From: Gemmatimonadota bacterium
Lineage (GTDB): Bacteria > Gemmatimonadota > Gemmatimonadetes > Longimicrobiales > Gaopeijiaceae
Assembly (NCBI GenBank): GCA_041390105.1
Contig: JAWKQO010000001.1
Span: forward strand, 994,001-1,058,000
Direction: 5' to 3'
DNA length: 64,000 nt
Shown here: in pieces, positions 45,161 through 54,441 of the stretch
How positions within the stretch are numbered: the stretch's first letter is position 1
How the letters are laid out: each line of letters begins with the position of its first letter
Notes under the pieces: generated by a model
Told to the model about the DNA's origin: nothing
Databases searched by the model: none
The model's input: only the letters and a program-made list of their open reading frames with translations
Program-made: the position numbers and the translations under genes

Positions 45161-46162
45161 TCAGGCCGGCTCCGCGAAGTGGTCGAAGGCGTGCGGAGTC
45201 GCGTCGTGCCCCCGCACCCGCACCTCACCCGGCCCGGCGACCGCCGTTCCCACCCGCGTGAGCGGGATGCCGAACCGCCCCTGGAAATCGTCCACCAGGG
45301 CTTCCACCGCACCCGCCGGGGCCAACAGCGCCAGCTCGTAGTCCTCTCCTCCCGCCAGAGCCAGTCGCTCGGCCTCTCGACGGTCGGCCGTCCTCCGAAG
45401 CACGCCAGGGTGGATCGGAAGCGCGCCGGCGTCCACCAGCAGGTCGAGGCCCGAGGCCGCGGCCAGGTGCCCGGCGTCGCCCACCAGGCCGTCGGACAGA
45501 TCGATCAACGCGTGCAGCACGCCGGCGTCCGCCAGCCAGCGCGCCTCGCGCACGCGCGGCGTCGGCCTCAGGAAGGCCTCGAGGGCCTCGGCGTCGGGCC
45601 GGCCCCCTTGCTCCCAGGTCCGGACAGCCTGAGCCGCCCCGCCGAGGCGACCCGTCACCCACAGGGCATCCCCCACCTCCCCTCCCGAGCGGAGCACGGG
45701 CCGGCGCGCGGCACCCAGGCAGACCACGTCGACCACCCAGGGTGCGCCGGCAGGCACGCGGGCGAGGTCCCCTCCCACGACCAGGGCGCCGCAGGCCTCG
45801 GCGGCGTGGCGGCCCCCCGCGACCAGGCGCGGCACCACGTCCGCTGCGCTCTCGCCGTCCACGCCCAGAGCCAGCAGCACCGCGACCGGCTCCGCCGCCA
45901 TGGCCGCGAGGTCGGACAGCGCGGCGCGGGTGGCCCGCTCGCCGATCTCTTCCACCGTCATCCACTCGCGGCGGAAGTGTACCCCCTCGATGGAGAGATC
46001 CACGCTGATCGCCAGGGGACCGGCATCGAGCACGGCCGCATCGTCCCCGGGTCCCACCGCGACGCCCCGGCCGGCACGGGCGGCACCGGCGAGCGCCCGC
46101 TCGATCAAACGGAACTCGGTGCCCGCCCCCAGACCGAGGGAGGATGGCTGGAGGGCTACCAC
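45161..46162 (-). CDS. thiL: Thiamine-monophosphate kinase
   Basis: 333 residues. Motifs: GPGDDAAVL with D40-D41, SVDLSIEGVHF 53-63, RAALSDLAAMAAEP, GGDLAR, and LIDLSDGLVGDAGHLAAASG. It phosphorylates thiamine monophosphate to the diphosphate with ATP. The GTG start overlaps the nnr stop by seven bases. The rest of thiamine synthesis is not in this window. Confidence 0.94.
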   Translation of the reverse strand: MVALQPSSLGLGAGTEFRLIERALAGAARAGRGVAVGPGDDAAVLDAGPLAISVDLSIEGVHFRREWMTVEEIGERATRAALSDLAAMAAEPVAVLLALGVDGESAADVVPRLVAGGRHAAEACGALVVGGDLARVPAGAPWVVDVVCLGAARRPVLRSGGEVGDALWVTGRLGGAAQAVRTWEQGGRPDAEALEAFLRPTPRVREARWLADAGVLHALIDLSDGLVGDAGHLAAASGLDLLVDAGALPIHPGVLRRTADRREAERLALAGGEDYELALLAPAGAVEALVDDFQGRFGIPLTRVGTAVAGPGEVRVRGHDATPHAFDHFAEPA

Positions 46163-47727
46163 GGTGCGGGGAGGTCCATGAGGACGAAGGGCAAGGCGAG
46201 ATCGCTCGCGCCCGGCGGCGCAGAACGCACTTCCGGAAGCCGTTCCACGAGGTCGCTCGGAGTCAGGGAGTCACCCAGCGCGGCTCGGCGATGGGCCGCG
46301 CCGCTGTCGTGCAACGCCAGGCCGCACGCAGTGAACAGGTCGACCCCCTGGGCCGCGTAGGCACCCGCGACCCCTGCCAGGACGTCTCCCATGCCGGCCG
46401 TCGCCAGATCGGAACTGCCCTGCACGTCGATGGAGAGGGCTCCCTTCGGCTCACAGACGACGGAGGGGGCCCCCTTGGCCAGGACCACCACACCGGTCTC
46501 CGCGGCCAGGCCCCGCGCCCGGTCCAGGCGCTCCGGCTCTGCCAGCGCGCTCCCGGTGAGCCGACCCAACTCGCCCAGGTGGGGCGTCGCCGCCGCAGGT
46601 CCTTGTCCGGCCCAGGCACCCAGCCCCGGCGCCCGCCCCGCCGCGCTCAGCGTGAGGGCGTCGGCGTCCATCACCACCGGACTCGCGGAGGCCGCGGCCA
46701 GCACGCGTTCCAGGGCGTGGACGGCCAGGTCGTCGAGCCCCATCCCGGGGCCCACCACCACGGCGTCGGACGTCCGCACCGCCTCGGCCAACTCCCGCGG
46801 ATCCTCGCGATCCACGTAGAGGGCTTCGGGCACGCAGCGCTGCAGCACCTCTCGATTGGAGGCAGGCGACGCGACCCGAACCAGGCCGATCCCGGCACGC
46901 AACGCGGCGCGCACACAGAGCAGAGCCGCTCCGGCCATGCCCTCGCGACCGGCCACCACGAGCAAGGAGCCCACCGCCTTCTTGTGCGTGACCGGCTCTC
47001 GGCGCGGCCGCCGGGCTGCTGCCCACCCGGGAGTGAGAACCCGTGCATTCCCCAAGCGCGCGTCCGCTGGGGGAAAGCCGATCTCCACGGCGATCAGGCG
47101 TCCCGACCGAGCGCGACCGGGATGGAGGAGGGTTCCGAGCTTGGGGGCGCCGAAAGCCACCGTGGCCGTGGCCGACACCACGGCTCCCTCGGCCGCGCCG
47201 CTGGTGGCCGAGACGCCGGAGGGAACGTCCAGGGCCAGGACGGGCCGGCCTGAGCGGGTGATGGCCTCGATGGCCCTGGCCTGCGCCTCCCGTGGAGCCC
47301 CGCGCAGCCCGGTGCCCAACACCGCATCGACGACGACCTCGGAGCCGGCCAGCGCCTCGCCCAGTCCCCCAGCTTCGCTGGAGGCGGACGGGATGGACCA
47401 GCCGTGCCCGAGAGCGGCATGCCCAGGGTCCGACCCGACCGTCAGCACCTGAACCGATCGGCCCCAGGCACACAGCGTCCGCGCCAGCACCCAGCCGTCG
47501 CCGCCGTTGTTGCCGGTGCCAGCCACAACCACCACGGGGCCGGCGGGGAAGAGTCGAGACAGCACCTGCGCGGCGCTACGACCCGCATTCTCCATGAGGA
47601 CCGGCTGAGGCACACCCCGCTGTTCGATGGCCCAGCGGTCGAAGGCCGACGCCTCGGGGCCCGTGGGTGCAGCGAGATCGGGAACACCGGTGAGAGAATG
47701 GAGGAAGCCCGCGGGTGGCGACGTCAT
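46156..47727 (-). CDS. nnr: Bifunctional NAD(P)H-hydrate epimerase / ADP-dependent dehydratase
   Basis: 523 residues, a fusion of YjeF_N (about 22-225: VVAGTGNNGGDGWVLAR, VVDAVLGTGLRG, ALDVPSGVSATSG) and the ribokinase-like YjeF_C (about 245-515: GRPVLA-type strands, VMDADALTLS, TPHLGELGRL, VLAKGAPSVVCEP, and the anion-hole loop AGMGDVLAGVAGAYAAQG). It repairs hydrated NAD(P)H. It starts 42 bases after the zinc-ribbon gene. The overlap with thiL is conserved in some genomes. Confidence 0.94.
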   Translation of the reverse strand: MTSPPAGFLHSLTGVPDLAAPTGPEASAFDRWAIEQRGVPQPVLMENAGRSAAQVLSRLFPAGPVVVVAGTGNNGGDGWVLARTLCAWGRSVQVLTVGSDPGHAALGHGWSIPSASSEAGGLGEALAGSEVVVDAVLGTGLRGAPREAQARAIEAITRSGRPVLALDVPSGVSATSGAAEGAVVSATATVAFGAPKLGTLLHPGRARSGRLIAVEIGFPPADARLGNARVLTPGWAAARRPRREPVTHKKAVGSLLVVAGREGMAGAALLCVRAALRAGIGLVRVASPASNREVLQRCVPEALYVDREDPRELAEAVRTSDAVVVGPGMGLDDLAVHALERVLAAASASPVVMDADALTLSAAGRAPGLGAWAGQGPAAATPHLGELGRLTGSALAEPERLDRARGLAAETGVVVLAKGAPSVVCEPKGALSIDVQGSSDLATAGMGDVLAGVAGAYAAQGVDLFTACGLALHDSGAAHRRAALGDSLTPSDLVERLPEVRSAPPGASDLALPFVLMDLPAPW

Positions 47728-47769
47728 CCGCCCCCCTGCGACGCAGCGCGTGCCCCGGGCACGCAGCCC

Positions 47770-47967
47770 CTACTTGTAGCTGGGGCCGATGGCCCGACCC
47801 AGCGTGATCTCGCCGTTGTCGATGCGGATGTTGAATCCGCACTCGGGGTTCGAGCACACCCACGCCTTGAAGCGGATGGGCGCACCGTCACGCCCGTAGT
47901 CCGACAAAGGGAGCAGTGTCCCCGTTGAGCACTTCATGCAGCCGGGGTATCCCCGATCATCCGCCAT
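47770..47967 (-). CDS. Small zinc-ribbon protein, 65 aa
   Basis: The ATG has GGAG upstream. Four cysteines form a ribbon: C10 and C13 in PGCMKCSTG, C38 and C43 in WVCSNPECGF. Between them is a basic strand KAWVCS. The pattern is shared with short DNA- or RNA-binding zinc ribbons, but no partner is known. It lies between the Minf_1886-like gene and nnr. Confidence 0.75.
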   Translation of the reverse strand: MADDRGYPGCMKCSTGTLLPLSDYGRDGAPIRFKAWVCSNPECGFNIRIDNGEITLGRAIGPSYK

Positions 47968-48028
47968 TGACTCTCCACCTCTCGGCGCGGTCGTCTTGCA
48001 CGATCCCGGGCCGCCCGGCCCGGAACGC

Positions 48029-48409
48029 TTAGAGCCTCGCCTCCCACGGGTAATCCCGCTCGAAGGCCTCCTCGAAATCGAAGACGTCGCTGAAGTCTTC
48101 CACGCGGTCGTGCTCCTGCTTGATCAGCACGCCACAGTCCACCAGGGCGAACACGATCTCGCCGAGGTCCTCGGTCGTATGGATGCCCCAATGCTCCAGG
48201 ACCGTCCGGGCCATGGGCCCGTACTGCTCCATGGCGAGCCCCCGCACTCCTTCCGAGAGCTCCCTCCCGGAGATGTGCCGGGGCTCGGGCAGCGTAGCGA
48301 TGACCCGATGCAACGCGGAGAGCACGAGAAGATACGCCTTCCCGTGGAACCGTGGGTTCCGCTCCTGGAGTTGCTCCAGGATCTCTTCGGCGAACTGCAG
48401 TTCGGTCAT
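48029..48409 (-). CDS. Minf_1886-family protein, 126 aa
   Basis: The ATG at 48409 gives 126 residues that start MTELQFAEEILEQLQERNPR and match the small conserved Minf_1886 family seen in Verrucomicrobia, Planctomycetes and Gemmatimonadota. Key segments: YLLVLSALHRVI, HISGRELSEGVRGLAMEQYG, VLEHWGIHTTEDLGEIVFALVD and DFSDVFDFEEAFERDYPW. It has no membrane segment or known activity. It is next to the zinc-ribbon gene, 61 bases. Confidence 0.82.
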   Translation of the reverse strand: MTELQFAEEILEQLQERNPRFHGKAYLLVLSALHRVIATLPEPRHISGRELSEGVRGLAMEQYGPMARTVLEHWGIHTTEDLGEIVFALVDCGVLIKQEHDRVEDFSDVFDFEEAFERDYPWEARL

Positions 48410-48491
48410 GGGCGCAAATGTCGGCGGAGGGCCCTGGCGGCGCCAGCCCCCCGGGACCGGCCGCCGGGAAGCCCTGCGGGCCGCTCCCGGC

Positions 48492-49742
48492 TCAGGCCGG
48501 GACGGGCTCCGCATGCAGTGGGTAGCGGGCGCACAACTCGCGCACCTGGCTCGCAACCTCCTGCCCTACCCGCTCGTCGGCGGGCGCGTCCAGCAGGTCG
48601 GCGATCCAGTGCGCGATCTGCCTGAGCTCGCTTGGTCCCATCCCGCGTGTCGTGAGCGCAGCGGTGCCGATGCGAAGGCCGGAGGTGACAAAGGGGGAAC
48701 GCTGCTCGCCGGGGACCGTGTTCTTGTTGACGGTGATCCCGGCGTGCTCCAGCCGCGCCTCGGCATCCTTCCCGGTCAGCGAGTGCCCGGACAGGTCCAC
48801 CAGCACCAGATGATTGTCCGTCCCGCCGCTCACCAGCGACAGCCCTCGTTCCATGAGGGTGTCGGCCAGCCCCTGGGCATTCTCGACCACGCGCGACGCA
48901 TAGCCCGCGAACTCGGGCGCCAGCGCCTCCTTCAAGGCAACGGCCTTGGCGGCGATCACGTGCATCAACGGTCCGCCCTGCGTGCCTGGGAACACGGCTT
49001 TGTCCACGGCCTTGGCGTGGGCGTCCTCGCAGAGGATCAGGCCGCCGCGCGGACCTCGCAACGTCTTGTGCGTGGTGGTGGTCACCACATCGGCATGACC
49101 CACGGGTGTGGGGTGCACGCCGCCGGCGACCAGTCCCGCAATGTGTGCCATGTCCACCATGAGGAGCGCGCCCACCTCGCGAGCGATGTCCGCAAACGCC
49201 GCGAAGTCGATGATCCGTGGGTAGGCGCTGGCCCCCGCGATGATCATGCGAGGCCGTTCGGCACGGGCCTGGGCACGCAACGCGTCGTAGTCGATGCGTC
49301 CCGTGTCTTCGCGAACGCCGTACGCACGGATGTCGTACAGCTGACCGGAGAAGTTGACCGGCGAGCCGTGCGTGAGGTGTCCACCGTGGCTCAGGCTCAT
49401 GCCGAGCACGGTGGCGCCCGGCTGCAGCAGCGCCAGGAACACGGCCATGTTGGCCTGTGCTCCGGAATGGGGCTGGACGTTGGCGTGGGCGGCAGCGAAG
49501 AGGCGCTTGGCCCGCTCGCGGGCCAGCTCCTCCACCACGTCCACGTGCTCACAACCGCCGTAATAGCGCTTGCCGGGCAGTCCCTCCGCGTACTTGTTCG
49601 TGAGCACCGTTCCCATCGCCTCCAGCACCGCCGGGGAGACGAAGTTCTCGCTGGCAATCATCTCGAGCTGGCCGGCCTGCCGGCGCTCCTCCAAGCGGAT
49701 GGCCGCGTGGACCTCGGGGTCGACAGCCTTCAGGTGCTCCAC
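48492..49742 (-). CDS. glyA: Serine hydroxymethyltransferase
   Basis: The GTG at 49742 has GAGGAG upstream; 416 residues, the family length. PLP lysine K226 in TTTTHKTLRGPRGG; YYGGCEHVDVVEELA, SGAQANMAV, and MVDMAHIAGLVAGG are also present. It interconverts serine and glycine with tetrahydrofolate, feeding one-carbon metabolism. It lies 25 bases after leucine dehydrogenase in the long minus-strand array. Confidence 0.97.
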   Translation of the reverse strand: MEHLKAVDPEVHAAIRLEERRQAGQLEMIASENFVSPAVLEAMGTVLTNKYAEGLPGKRYYGGCEHVDVVEELARERAKRLFAAAHANVQPHSGAQANMAVFLALLQPGATVLGMSLSHGGHLTHGSPVNFSGQLYDIRAYGVREDTGRIDYDALRAQARAERPRMIIAGASAYPRIIDFAAFADIAREVGALLMVDMAHIAGLVAGGVHPTPVGHADVVTTTTHKTLRGPRGGLILCEDAHAKAVDKAVFPGTQGGPLMHVIAAKAVALKEALAPEFAGYASRVVENAQGLADTLMERGLSLVSGGTDNHLVLVDLSGHSLTGKDAEARLEHAGITVNKNTVPGEQRSPFVTSGLRIGTAALTTRGMGPSELRQIAHWIADLLDAPADERVGQEVASQVRELCARYPLHAEPVPA

Positions 49743-49767
49743 TCGCAACTCCTCTCCGTAGGACCTC

Positions 49768-50823
49768 TCAGACCCAGCTTCGCTGCAGGATGCGGGCTTC
49801 CTGGAGGCGCTGCTCCGCCAGACGATCGGCCGCCTCGCTGGTGGGCACGCCTTCTTCGGAGGCATGGGCGAAGATGCGCAGCAGGGTGTTGTAGATGTCA
49901 CCGGCTTTGCGCTGGGCGCGCTCGGGCGCCCAATCGTTGAGCTCGCCGTAGACGTTGATGAGCCCACCCGCGTTGATCACGTAGTCGGGTGCGTACAGGA
50001 TGCCCTGGCTCTGCACGGCCTGGCCGTGCCGCGCCTCGGCCAACTGGTTGTTGGCCGCACCCGCGATGATGTCGAACTTGAACACTTTCAACGTATCGTC
50101 GTTGACGATCGCCCCCAGCGCGCAGGGTGCGAACACATCGGCGTCGACGCCGTAGACTTCTTGCGTCCCTACGGCCGTTGCCCCGAACTCCTCGACGATC
50201 CGTTGCACCCGTTGGGCGTCGATGTCGGTGACGGTGAGCCGAGCACCGTCCTCGTGCAGGTAGGAGCACAGGTAGTAGCCCACGTGTCCAAGCCCCTGCA
50301 CCACCACGTGCTTGCCGTCCAGATCGTCGGTGCCGTAGCGCTCGTGCGCGCACGCCTTGATGCCACGGTACACGCCGTACGCGGTCACCGGAGAGGGGTC
50401 CCCCGAGCGACCCAGCAGGCCCACGACCGAATCGGTCTCCATGCGCACGAACTCCATGTCGTCCACAGAGGTCCCGACGTCTTCGGCCGTGATGTAACGC
50501 CCCCCCAGGGACTCCACGGCCCGTCCGTGGGCGCGAAAGATCATCTCGCGATCGCGCGCCTTGTTGTCTCCGATGATGACGGACTTGCCTCCACCCAGAT
50601 TCAGTCCGGTGATGGCGGCCTTGTAGGTCATGCCGCGGGACAGTCGCAGTGCATCGACGATGGCCGCGTCGTCCGATTCGTAGTTCCAGAAACGCGTGCC
50701 GCCCAACGCCGGCCCGAGCGTCGTGTCATGAATCGCGATGATGCCCTTGTATCCCAGCTCGGGCTCGCTCCAGAGCACCAACTGCTCGTGTCCGCGGGTC
50801 TCGAGAGCCTCGAAGATCTTCAT
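49768..50823 (-). CDS. ldh: Leucine dehydrogenase (Glu/Leu/Phe/Val dehydrogenase family)
   Basis: 351 residues. Active-site lysines align with the known LeuDH pair: K68 in GMTYKAAI and K80 in LGGGKSVI. The Rossmann motif is VVVQGLGHVGYYL. It oxidatively deaminates branched-chain amino acids with NAD+, giving 2-oxo acids and NADH. Position next to acyl-CoA dehydrogenase, hydroxyacyl-CoA dehydrogenase and thiolase suggests a branched-chain or fatty-acid degradation set. Phe dehydrogenase activity cannot be excluded. Confidence 0.92.
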   Translation of the reverse strand: MKIFEALETRGHEQLVLWSEPELGYKGIIAIHDTTLGPALGGTRFWNYESDDAAIVDALRLSRGMTYKAAITGLNLGGGKSVIIGDNKARDREMIFRAHGRAVESLGGRYITAEDVGTSVDDMEFVRMETDSVVGLLGRSGDPSPVTAYGVYRGIKACAHERYGTDDLDGKHVVVQGLGHVGYYLCSYLHEDGARLTVTDIDAQRVQRIVEEFGATAVGTQEVYGVDADVFAPCALGAIVNDDTLKVFKFDIIAGAANNQLAEARHGQAVQSQGILYAPDYVINAGGLINVYGELNDWAPERAQRKAGDIYNTLLRIFAHASEEGVPTSEAADRLAEQRLQEARILQRSWV

Positions 50824-50866
50824 TCTTGGGTCGTCCTATCGTGGTCGGGACTCGGTCGCCCGACGG

Positions 50867-52024
50867 TCAGTCGTCCCTGCGCAAGAGGTCACGTGCGACC
50901 ACCCAGCGCAGGATCTCGTTCGTTCCCTCGTAGATCTCGGTTCCTTTGGCGTCCCGCATCAGCTTCTCCACGGGATAGTCGCGCATGTAGCCATAGCCGC
51001 CGAAGATCTGGACGGCTTCGTCAGCGGCGAACATGGCGGTCTCGCTGGCCAGCACTTTGACCGCCGCGCACGACGCCGGCAGCGTCAGGTCGCTGGAGGT
51101 GACCTCGGTCCCGGCCAGATCCAGACGCTCCGCGGTGGACCACAGCAACGAGCGGGCCGCTGCCACGCGGATCGCCACCGCGGCCAGCTTCTCCTGCATG
51201 GCCCCGAACTCGCCGAGGGGGCGCCCGAATTGCTGACGCTCCCGGGCATAGCGGGTCGCGTGCTCCCCGGCCGCCTGAGCGATGCCCACGGCCTGGGCCG
51301 CCACTCCGAGGCGGCCGAGGGTCAATGCGCGCATCGCGTATCCGAAGCCGCCGCCGGCCTCGCCCACCAGAGCTTCCTCGGACACTTCGAGATCGAGGTC
51401 GACGCCCACCGTCTCGGAGGCCCGCAGCCCCAGCGTGCTCTCCCGGTCCGTGACGCGGTACCCGTCGGAGCCGGGCTCGACCAGGAAGACCCCGAGGTCG
51501 TGAGGTCCCGCGCCCGTGCGAGCGAACACCGCCACCACTCCGGCGCAGGCACCGTTGGTGACCCAGCGCTTGCGGCCGTTCAGTCGCCACCCCCCGGAGG
51601 TGCGCGTGGCCGTGGTCTGGATTGCGGCCGCGTCGCTTCCGGCCCCTGGCTCCGTCAATGCGAAGGCCCCGAGCACGTCGCCCGAGGCCATCGGTGTCAA
51701 CCACCGTGTGCGTTGCGCGTCGCTTCCGAAAGCGAGCAACAGCTCCACCACCGGTCCGTTGTGGATGGAAAGATCCAGCGCCACGGAGGCATCGCCCCAG
51801 GCGATCTGTTCCAGCACCGTGACGTAGGTGCGCGCATCCAGCCCCAACCCCCCGAAGGCGTCGGGCACTCTCAGTCCCAGGAAGCCCAGCTCGGCCAGCT
51901 TGCCGTGCAGGTCCGCATCATAGGCGCGCTCGGCGTCCCAGCGCGCGGAGTGGGGTCTCAACTCACCGGCGGCGAATTCCCGGGCCAGGGCGCGTAGCTC
52001 CAACTGCTCCGTCGAGAGCATCAT
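50867..52024 (-). CDS. Acyl-CoA dehydrogenase
   Basis: 385 residues, an FAD enzyme. FAD-binding segment AFALTEPGAGSDAAAIQTTA, then WVTNGACA and the C-terminal QIFGGYGYMRDYPVEKLMRDAK. The catalytic glutamate is in IYEGTNEILRWVVARDLL. It introduces a double bond into an acyl-CoA. It is directly adjacent to the hydroxyacyl-CoA dehydrogenase with no gap. Short-chain or branched-chain specificity cannot be told. Confidence 0.95.
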   Translation of the reverse strand: MMLSTEQLELRALAREFAAGELRPHSARWDAERAYDADLHGKLAELGFLGLRVPDAFGGLGLDARTYVTVLEQIAWGDASVALDLSIHNGPVVELLLAFGSDAQRTRWLTPMASGDVLGAFALTEPGAGSDAAAIQTTATRTSGGWRLNGRKRWVTNGACAGVVAVFARTGAGPHDLGVFLVEPGSDGYRVTDRESTLGLRASETVGVDLDLEVSEEALVGEAGGGFGYAMRALTLGRLGVAAQAVGIAQAAGEHATRYARERQQFGRPLGEFGAMQEKLAAVAIRVAAARSLLWSTAERLDLAGTEVTSSDLTLPASCAAVKVLASETAMFAADEAVQIFGGYGYMRDYPVEKLMRDAKGTEIYEGTNEILRWVVARDLLRRDD

Positions 52025-52882
52025 CTACGCGTCGTACCGGTAGAAGCCGCGCCCCGCCTTGCGCCCCAACCATCCGGCCGCCACGTACTTCCTGAGCAGC
52101 GGGCAGGGGCGATAGCGATCATCCCCGAGGCCGCTGTGCAGGACCTCGAGGATGTTGAGGCAGGTGTCGAGTCCGATGAGGTCCGCGAGCGCGAGCGGAC
52201 CCATCGGGTGGTTCATTCCCAGCTTCATGACCGTGTCGATGGCCTCGGCCTCCCCCACCCCTTCCATCAGACAGAAGATCGCCTCGTTGATCATGGGCAT
52301 AAGGACGCGATTGGAGACGAAGCCCGGGTAATCGTTGACCTCCACCGGCTCCTTCCCCATCTCGCGCGAGAGCTCGAAGACCGCTGCGGTGGTCTCGTCC
52401 GAGGTGGCCAGCCCGCGGATGACCTCGACCAGCTTCATGACCGGCACCGGGTTCATGAAGTGCATCCCGATCACTGCTTCGGGGCGTCGGGTGCGGGCGG
52501 CGATCTGCGTGATGGAGATGGAGGACGTGTTGCTGGCGAGGATCGCCCCCGCCGGAGCGGCCTCGTCGATCACGGCGAAGATCTGGTTCTTCAGATCGGC
52601 GCGTTCCGGTGCCGCCTCGATGACGATGTCGGCCGCGCCCGCCGCCGCCGCCAGATCGGTGTCCGTTCCGATGCGGGCCAGCACGGCGGATCGGTCGTCA
52701 GCGCTGAGCAGGTCCTTCTTCACCTGTCGGTCGAGGTTTCGTTCGATGGTGGCCAGGCCGCTGGCCAGCGCCTTCTCATTCACGTCCACCAGGCGCACCT
52801 GCCGGCCCGAGAGGGCGGCCACATGGGCAATCCCGTTCCCCATGGTGCCAGCGCCGACCACCGTAACGCGTTCGAGCTTCAT
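52025..52882 (-). CDS. hbd: 3-hydroxybutyryl-CoA dehydrogenase
   Basis: 285 residues, the single-domain length typical of Hbd/PaaH. NAD-binding loop VGAGTMGNGIAHVAALSG (9-26), catalytic H141 and N144 in GMHFMNPVPVMKLVEVI, and the C-terminal GMNHPMGPLALADLIGLDT. It interconverts 3-hydroxyacyl-CoA and acetoacetyl-CoA with NAD(H). With thiolase (54.4 kb) and the adjacent acyl-CoA dehydrogenase it completes most of a beta-oxidation or butyrate-type cycle; no enoyl-CoA hydratase is in the window. Confidence 0.95.
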   Translation of the reverse strand: MKLERVTVVGAGTMGNGIAHVAALSGRQVRLVDVNEKALASGLATIERNLDRQVKKDLLSADDRSAVLARIGTDTDLAAAAGAADIVIEAAPERADLKNQIFAVIDEAAPAGAILASNTSSISITQIAARTRRPEAVIGMHFMNPVPVMKLVEVIRGLATSDETTAAVFELSREMGKEPVEVNDYPGFVSNRVLMPMINEAIFCLMEGVGEAEAIDTVMKLGMNHPMGPLALADLIGLDTCLNILEVLHSGLGDDRYRPCPLLRKYVAAGWLGRKAGRGFYRYDA

Positions 52883-52921
52883 TCCTCTTCCGTCCGTGAG
52901 AGCCGTCCGGGAACAGCCTGC

Positions 52922-53851
52922 CTAGTACTCCGACCCCTCCGACGAGTGCCGCATCCGCAGCCGCGGTAGAGGACCGCGCATCAGTGTCGCCGGGGCTGGT
53001 GAAAGCCGCCCCGTGCGAGCCAGCCAAACCGTCGCTGCACAGAGCACGATCAGGGCCGCCAGGCCTCCCTCCGGGCCGAAGGCACCCCCGCCCCACCACG
53101 TGGGACCGCGCGGCGCGGCCACCAGGTAAGGGGCATCCACCAGATCGAGGCCGCTGACGGGCAGGTCCGCCCAGAACCCGAGCCCCCAGTTCCAGCCGAG
53201 GTGGACGGCCGAGGCCCACCAGAGGCTCAGCGTGCGAAGGTACACCATGCCGAGAAGGGCGCCGGCCGCGGCCAGGGAGGCCAGCGCCAACGGAGTCACG
53301 TCCGGATTGCTGAGGTGGAGAGCGGCGAAGGCCACACTGGTGAGCCCCAACGCCGGGAGGCCCCCGAACCGGGCGGCCAGAACCTGGAAGGGGTAGCCGC
53401 GAGCCAACGCCTCCTCAGCGGCGGCCGGGAGCGCGAAGAACGCCAGGGAATGCCAACCTGCCGCCAACCAGCCCAGGGGCGTGCCGGCCTCCCTCGTCAG
53501 GGCCAGGCCCCCACCGAGTCCGACCAGGGCCGTCGCACAGAGCCCCAGCGCCAGCCCCAGGCCGAGACCCAGCCCCAACTCCCGGGGGATCCCGGCGTGC
53601 AGGGGGAAGCCCAGCGCCCCTGGCGGCAGGCCGTCCAGCCGCAGGACCGCGAAGCCCGCCAGCACGGACGCCCAGAGCAACGTGAGCGCCCCTCCCAGCC
53701 ACGCAGTCGCTCCCGAAGCGTCGGCCACCAGGACGAGCGCGGTGCCAACTCCGAAAAAGAGGGCGAGACGCCCCACGAGCCCCCACCAGCCGGCGCCAAG
53801 AGGGTCCTCCGCCACCGACCGAACCTCCCGGGGTTCAGCCCCGGACGCCAC
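52922..53851 (-). CDS. CPBP-family intramembrane glutamic endopeptidase
   Basis: 309 residues with about eight hydrophobic helices. The active-site motifs are present: E146-E147 and R151 in AAAEEALARGYPF, H179 in FAALHLSNP, and H217 with N221 in VHLGWNWG. Such Abi/Rce1-like proteases act in the membrane on peptides or prenylated proteins; in bacteria the targets are mostly unknown. The GTG start overlaps the bioY stop by 17 bases. A shorter start is possible at the GTG of VRSVAED. Confidence 0.88.
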   Translation of the reverse strand: MASGAEPREVRSVAEDPLGAGWWGLVGRLALFFGVGTALVLVADASGATAWLGGALTLLWASVLAGFAVLRLDGLPPGALGFPLHAGIPRELGLGLGLGLALGLCATALVGLGGGLALTREAGTPLGWLAAGWHSLAFFALPAAAEEALARGYPFQVLAARFGGLPALGLTSVAFAALHLSNPDVTPLALASLAAAGALLGMVYLRTLSLWWASAVHLGWNWGLGFWADLPVSGLDLVDAPYLVAAPRGPTWWGGGAFGPEGGLAALIVLCAATVWLARTGRLSPAPATLMRGPLPRLRMRHSSEGSEY

Positions 53852-54395
53852 GTCCTCCGCGGATCGCCGCCAGCAGCGCGGCTGCCAACGCGGCCTGGAT
53901 CACGGCCCCGGGAAGGAACGGCAGCACGCCGAGTCGGAAGGCGCCGCCCAGACCCTGTCCCGACACCAGCGCGAGCTGGGACACTCCGCCCAGGAAGATG
54001 ATGGCCAGACCGGCGCCGGTCCCCAGCGCCGTCCGCAGCAGGCCCGTCCGCCCAGCCAGGACCCGACCGGTCACGAAGGCGGCGACCGGGAAAGCGGCCA
54101 GATAGCCTCCGGTCGGCCCCATCAGCCAGGGCAGACCTGCACCGCCGCCGGCGAACAGGGGAAGACCGAGTGCCCCCGCCAGCACGTAGGTGCCGACCGC
54201 CAGGGCGCCTGGGACAGCCCCGAGCAGCCCGGCAACCAGCAGCACCGCCACCGGCTGCAGGGTCACCGGGACGGGCGTGCCCGGGAGCGGGATGGCCACG
54301 CGCGCCGCAGCCGCCAGCAGGGCGACGGCCGCGAGTTGCGTCAGGGCCTGGGTCGCAACCGGGGAATGGATCCAATGCCTGGTGTCGGGTCGCAC
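53835..54395 (-). CDS. bioY: Biotin transporter substrate-binding subunit BioY
   Basis: 186 residues from the GTG at 54395, preceded by GAGGAA. Six hydrophobic helices and the family motifs PGTPVPVTLQPVAVLLVAGLLG and GPTGGYLAAFPVAAFVTG. It is the S component of an energy-coupling factor transporter or acts alone. The protein is complete; no EcfA/EcfT genes are nearby. Biotin uptake matters for acyl-CoA carboxylases, in keeping with the acyl-CoA genes around it. Confidence 0.92.
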   Translation of the reverse strand: MRPDTRHWIHSPVATQALTQLAAVALLAAAARVAIPLPGTPVPVTLQPVAVLLVAGLLGAVPGALAVGTYVLAGALGLPLFAGGGAGLPWLMGPTGGYLAAFPVAAFVTGRVLAGRTGLLRTALGTGAGLAIIFLGGVSQLALVSGQGLGGAFRLGVLPFLPGAVIQAALAAALLAAIRGGRGVRG

Positions 54396-54441
54396 AGAGG
54401 TTCCTCGTCGGAGGGGATGGGAGGCCGGGCTCCGGCGTGAT

